NCBI GenBank assembly: GCA_003532715.1
Contig: DOEZ01000217.1
Coordinates: 1-5,898, forward strand
Origin: Planctomycetaceae bacterium
GTDB taxonomy: Bacteria > Planctomycetota > Planctomycetia > Pirellulales > Thermoguttaceae
DNA length: 5,898 nucleotides
Reading direction: 5' to 3'
The translations under genes were made by a program, and so were the position numbers. Under the pieces are notes generated by a model. That model saw only the letters and a list, made by a program, of their open reading frames with translations, made no database searches and was not told where the DNA came from. This document shows, piece after piece, positions 5,710-5,898 of this stretch. Position 1 is the first letter of the stretch; the number at the start of each line of letters is the position of its first letter.

Positions 5710-5898
5710 TCATTGCATCGCGCGGCTGATGTGTCGCAACGCTCGGCCGAAAAGCCGTTCGCTGGGAGTCCCCTCCTCTAACGCTAGGTTGCCGGCAAGC
5801 AGCGCGTAACGCACGCCGGTTGAGTACACCCGGGGATTCTCGAACGTGGCTTGGTCGCGATACGTCGCCGGATCGAAAACCGTGATATCGGCCAGATA
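5710..5898 (-). CDS. N-acyl-D-amino-acid deacylase family protein, C-terminal fragment
   Basis: The frame is open from the right window edge to TGA at 5710-5712, giving the last 62 residues of a protein whose body lies outside the window. The sequence YLADITVFDPATYRDQATFE, followed by NPRVYSTGVRYALLAGN and a final GRALRH, matches the C-terminal end of D-aminoacylase/amidohydrolase-3 proteins. The usual pattern there is ADIVVFDP, then DRATFE-P, then G-V-YVLVNG-LV, then PGR-LR. Family members hydrolyse N-acyl-D-amino acids using metal in a TIM barrel; the ADI-V-FDP strand belongs to the small beta-sandwich. The metal ligands are off the edge and cannot be checked. LLAGN replaces the more common LVNG. 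The stop lies 15 bases from the stop of the converging Coa1-like gene, with no clear shared terminator. Confidence 0.82.
   Translation of the reverse strand, partial: YLADITVFDPATYRDQATFENPRVYSTGVRYALLAGNLALEEGTPSERLFGRALRHISRAMQ

Overview
The window looks like chromosomal DNA of a GC-rich, environmental planctomycete (Pirellulales-like is my best guess). This rests on a PATR/PEP-CTERM exported repeat protein, a small membrane-anchored Coa1-like protein, a decayed IS66 transposase, and short intergenic repeats of a kind I associate with that group. The lineage is an inference from content; there is no rRNA or other marker to confirm it.

Layout, left to right. Positions 1-311 hold no convincing gene. 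They carry copy A of a dispersed repeat, a small stem-loop, and a strong hairpin that fits a terminator for the gene to its right. A large minus-strand gene (312-2603) encodes a 763-residue secreted protein: signal peptide, about a dozen degenerate beta-strand repeats, one PATR motif, and a PEP-CTERM sorting tail. About 660 bases upstream of it (2604-3264) have no convincing gene. At 3265-3660 lies a minus-strand IS66 transposase remnant with an internal deletion and a frameshift. It is abutted by a 54-nt near-perfect palindrome (3693-3746) and by copy B of the dispersed repeat (3769-3844).

The right part is conserved housekeeping sequence. prfB (peptide chain release factor 2) runs on the plus strand from 3971 to 5069 and needs a programmed +1 frameshift at an in-frame TGA (4040-4042). 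It has a clear -10 box upstream. A short intergenic region with its own promoter-like hexamers leads to a 171-residue Coa1-like membrane protein (5179-5694). Converging on it from the right edge, with only 15 bases between the stop codons, is the C-terminal end of an N-acyl-D-amino-acid deacylase-type amidohydrolase on the minus strand (5710-5898, cut by the window edge).

The genes do not form a single pathway. The left two thirds is an accessory, repeat-rich region and the right third is conserved. I see no defence system, CRISPR array, tRNA or rRNA, and nothing that I would call a new multi-gene system. The items most worth following up are the prfB frameshift site lacking a good Shine-Dalgarno-like stimulator, the shared repeats around the IS66 scar, and the architecture of the PEP-CTERM protein.
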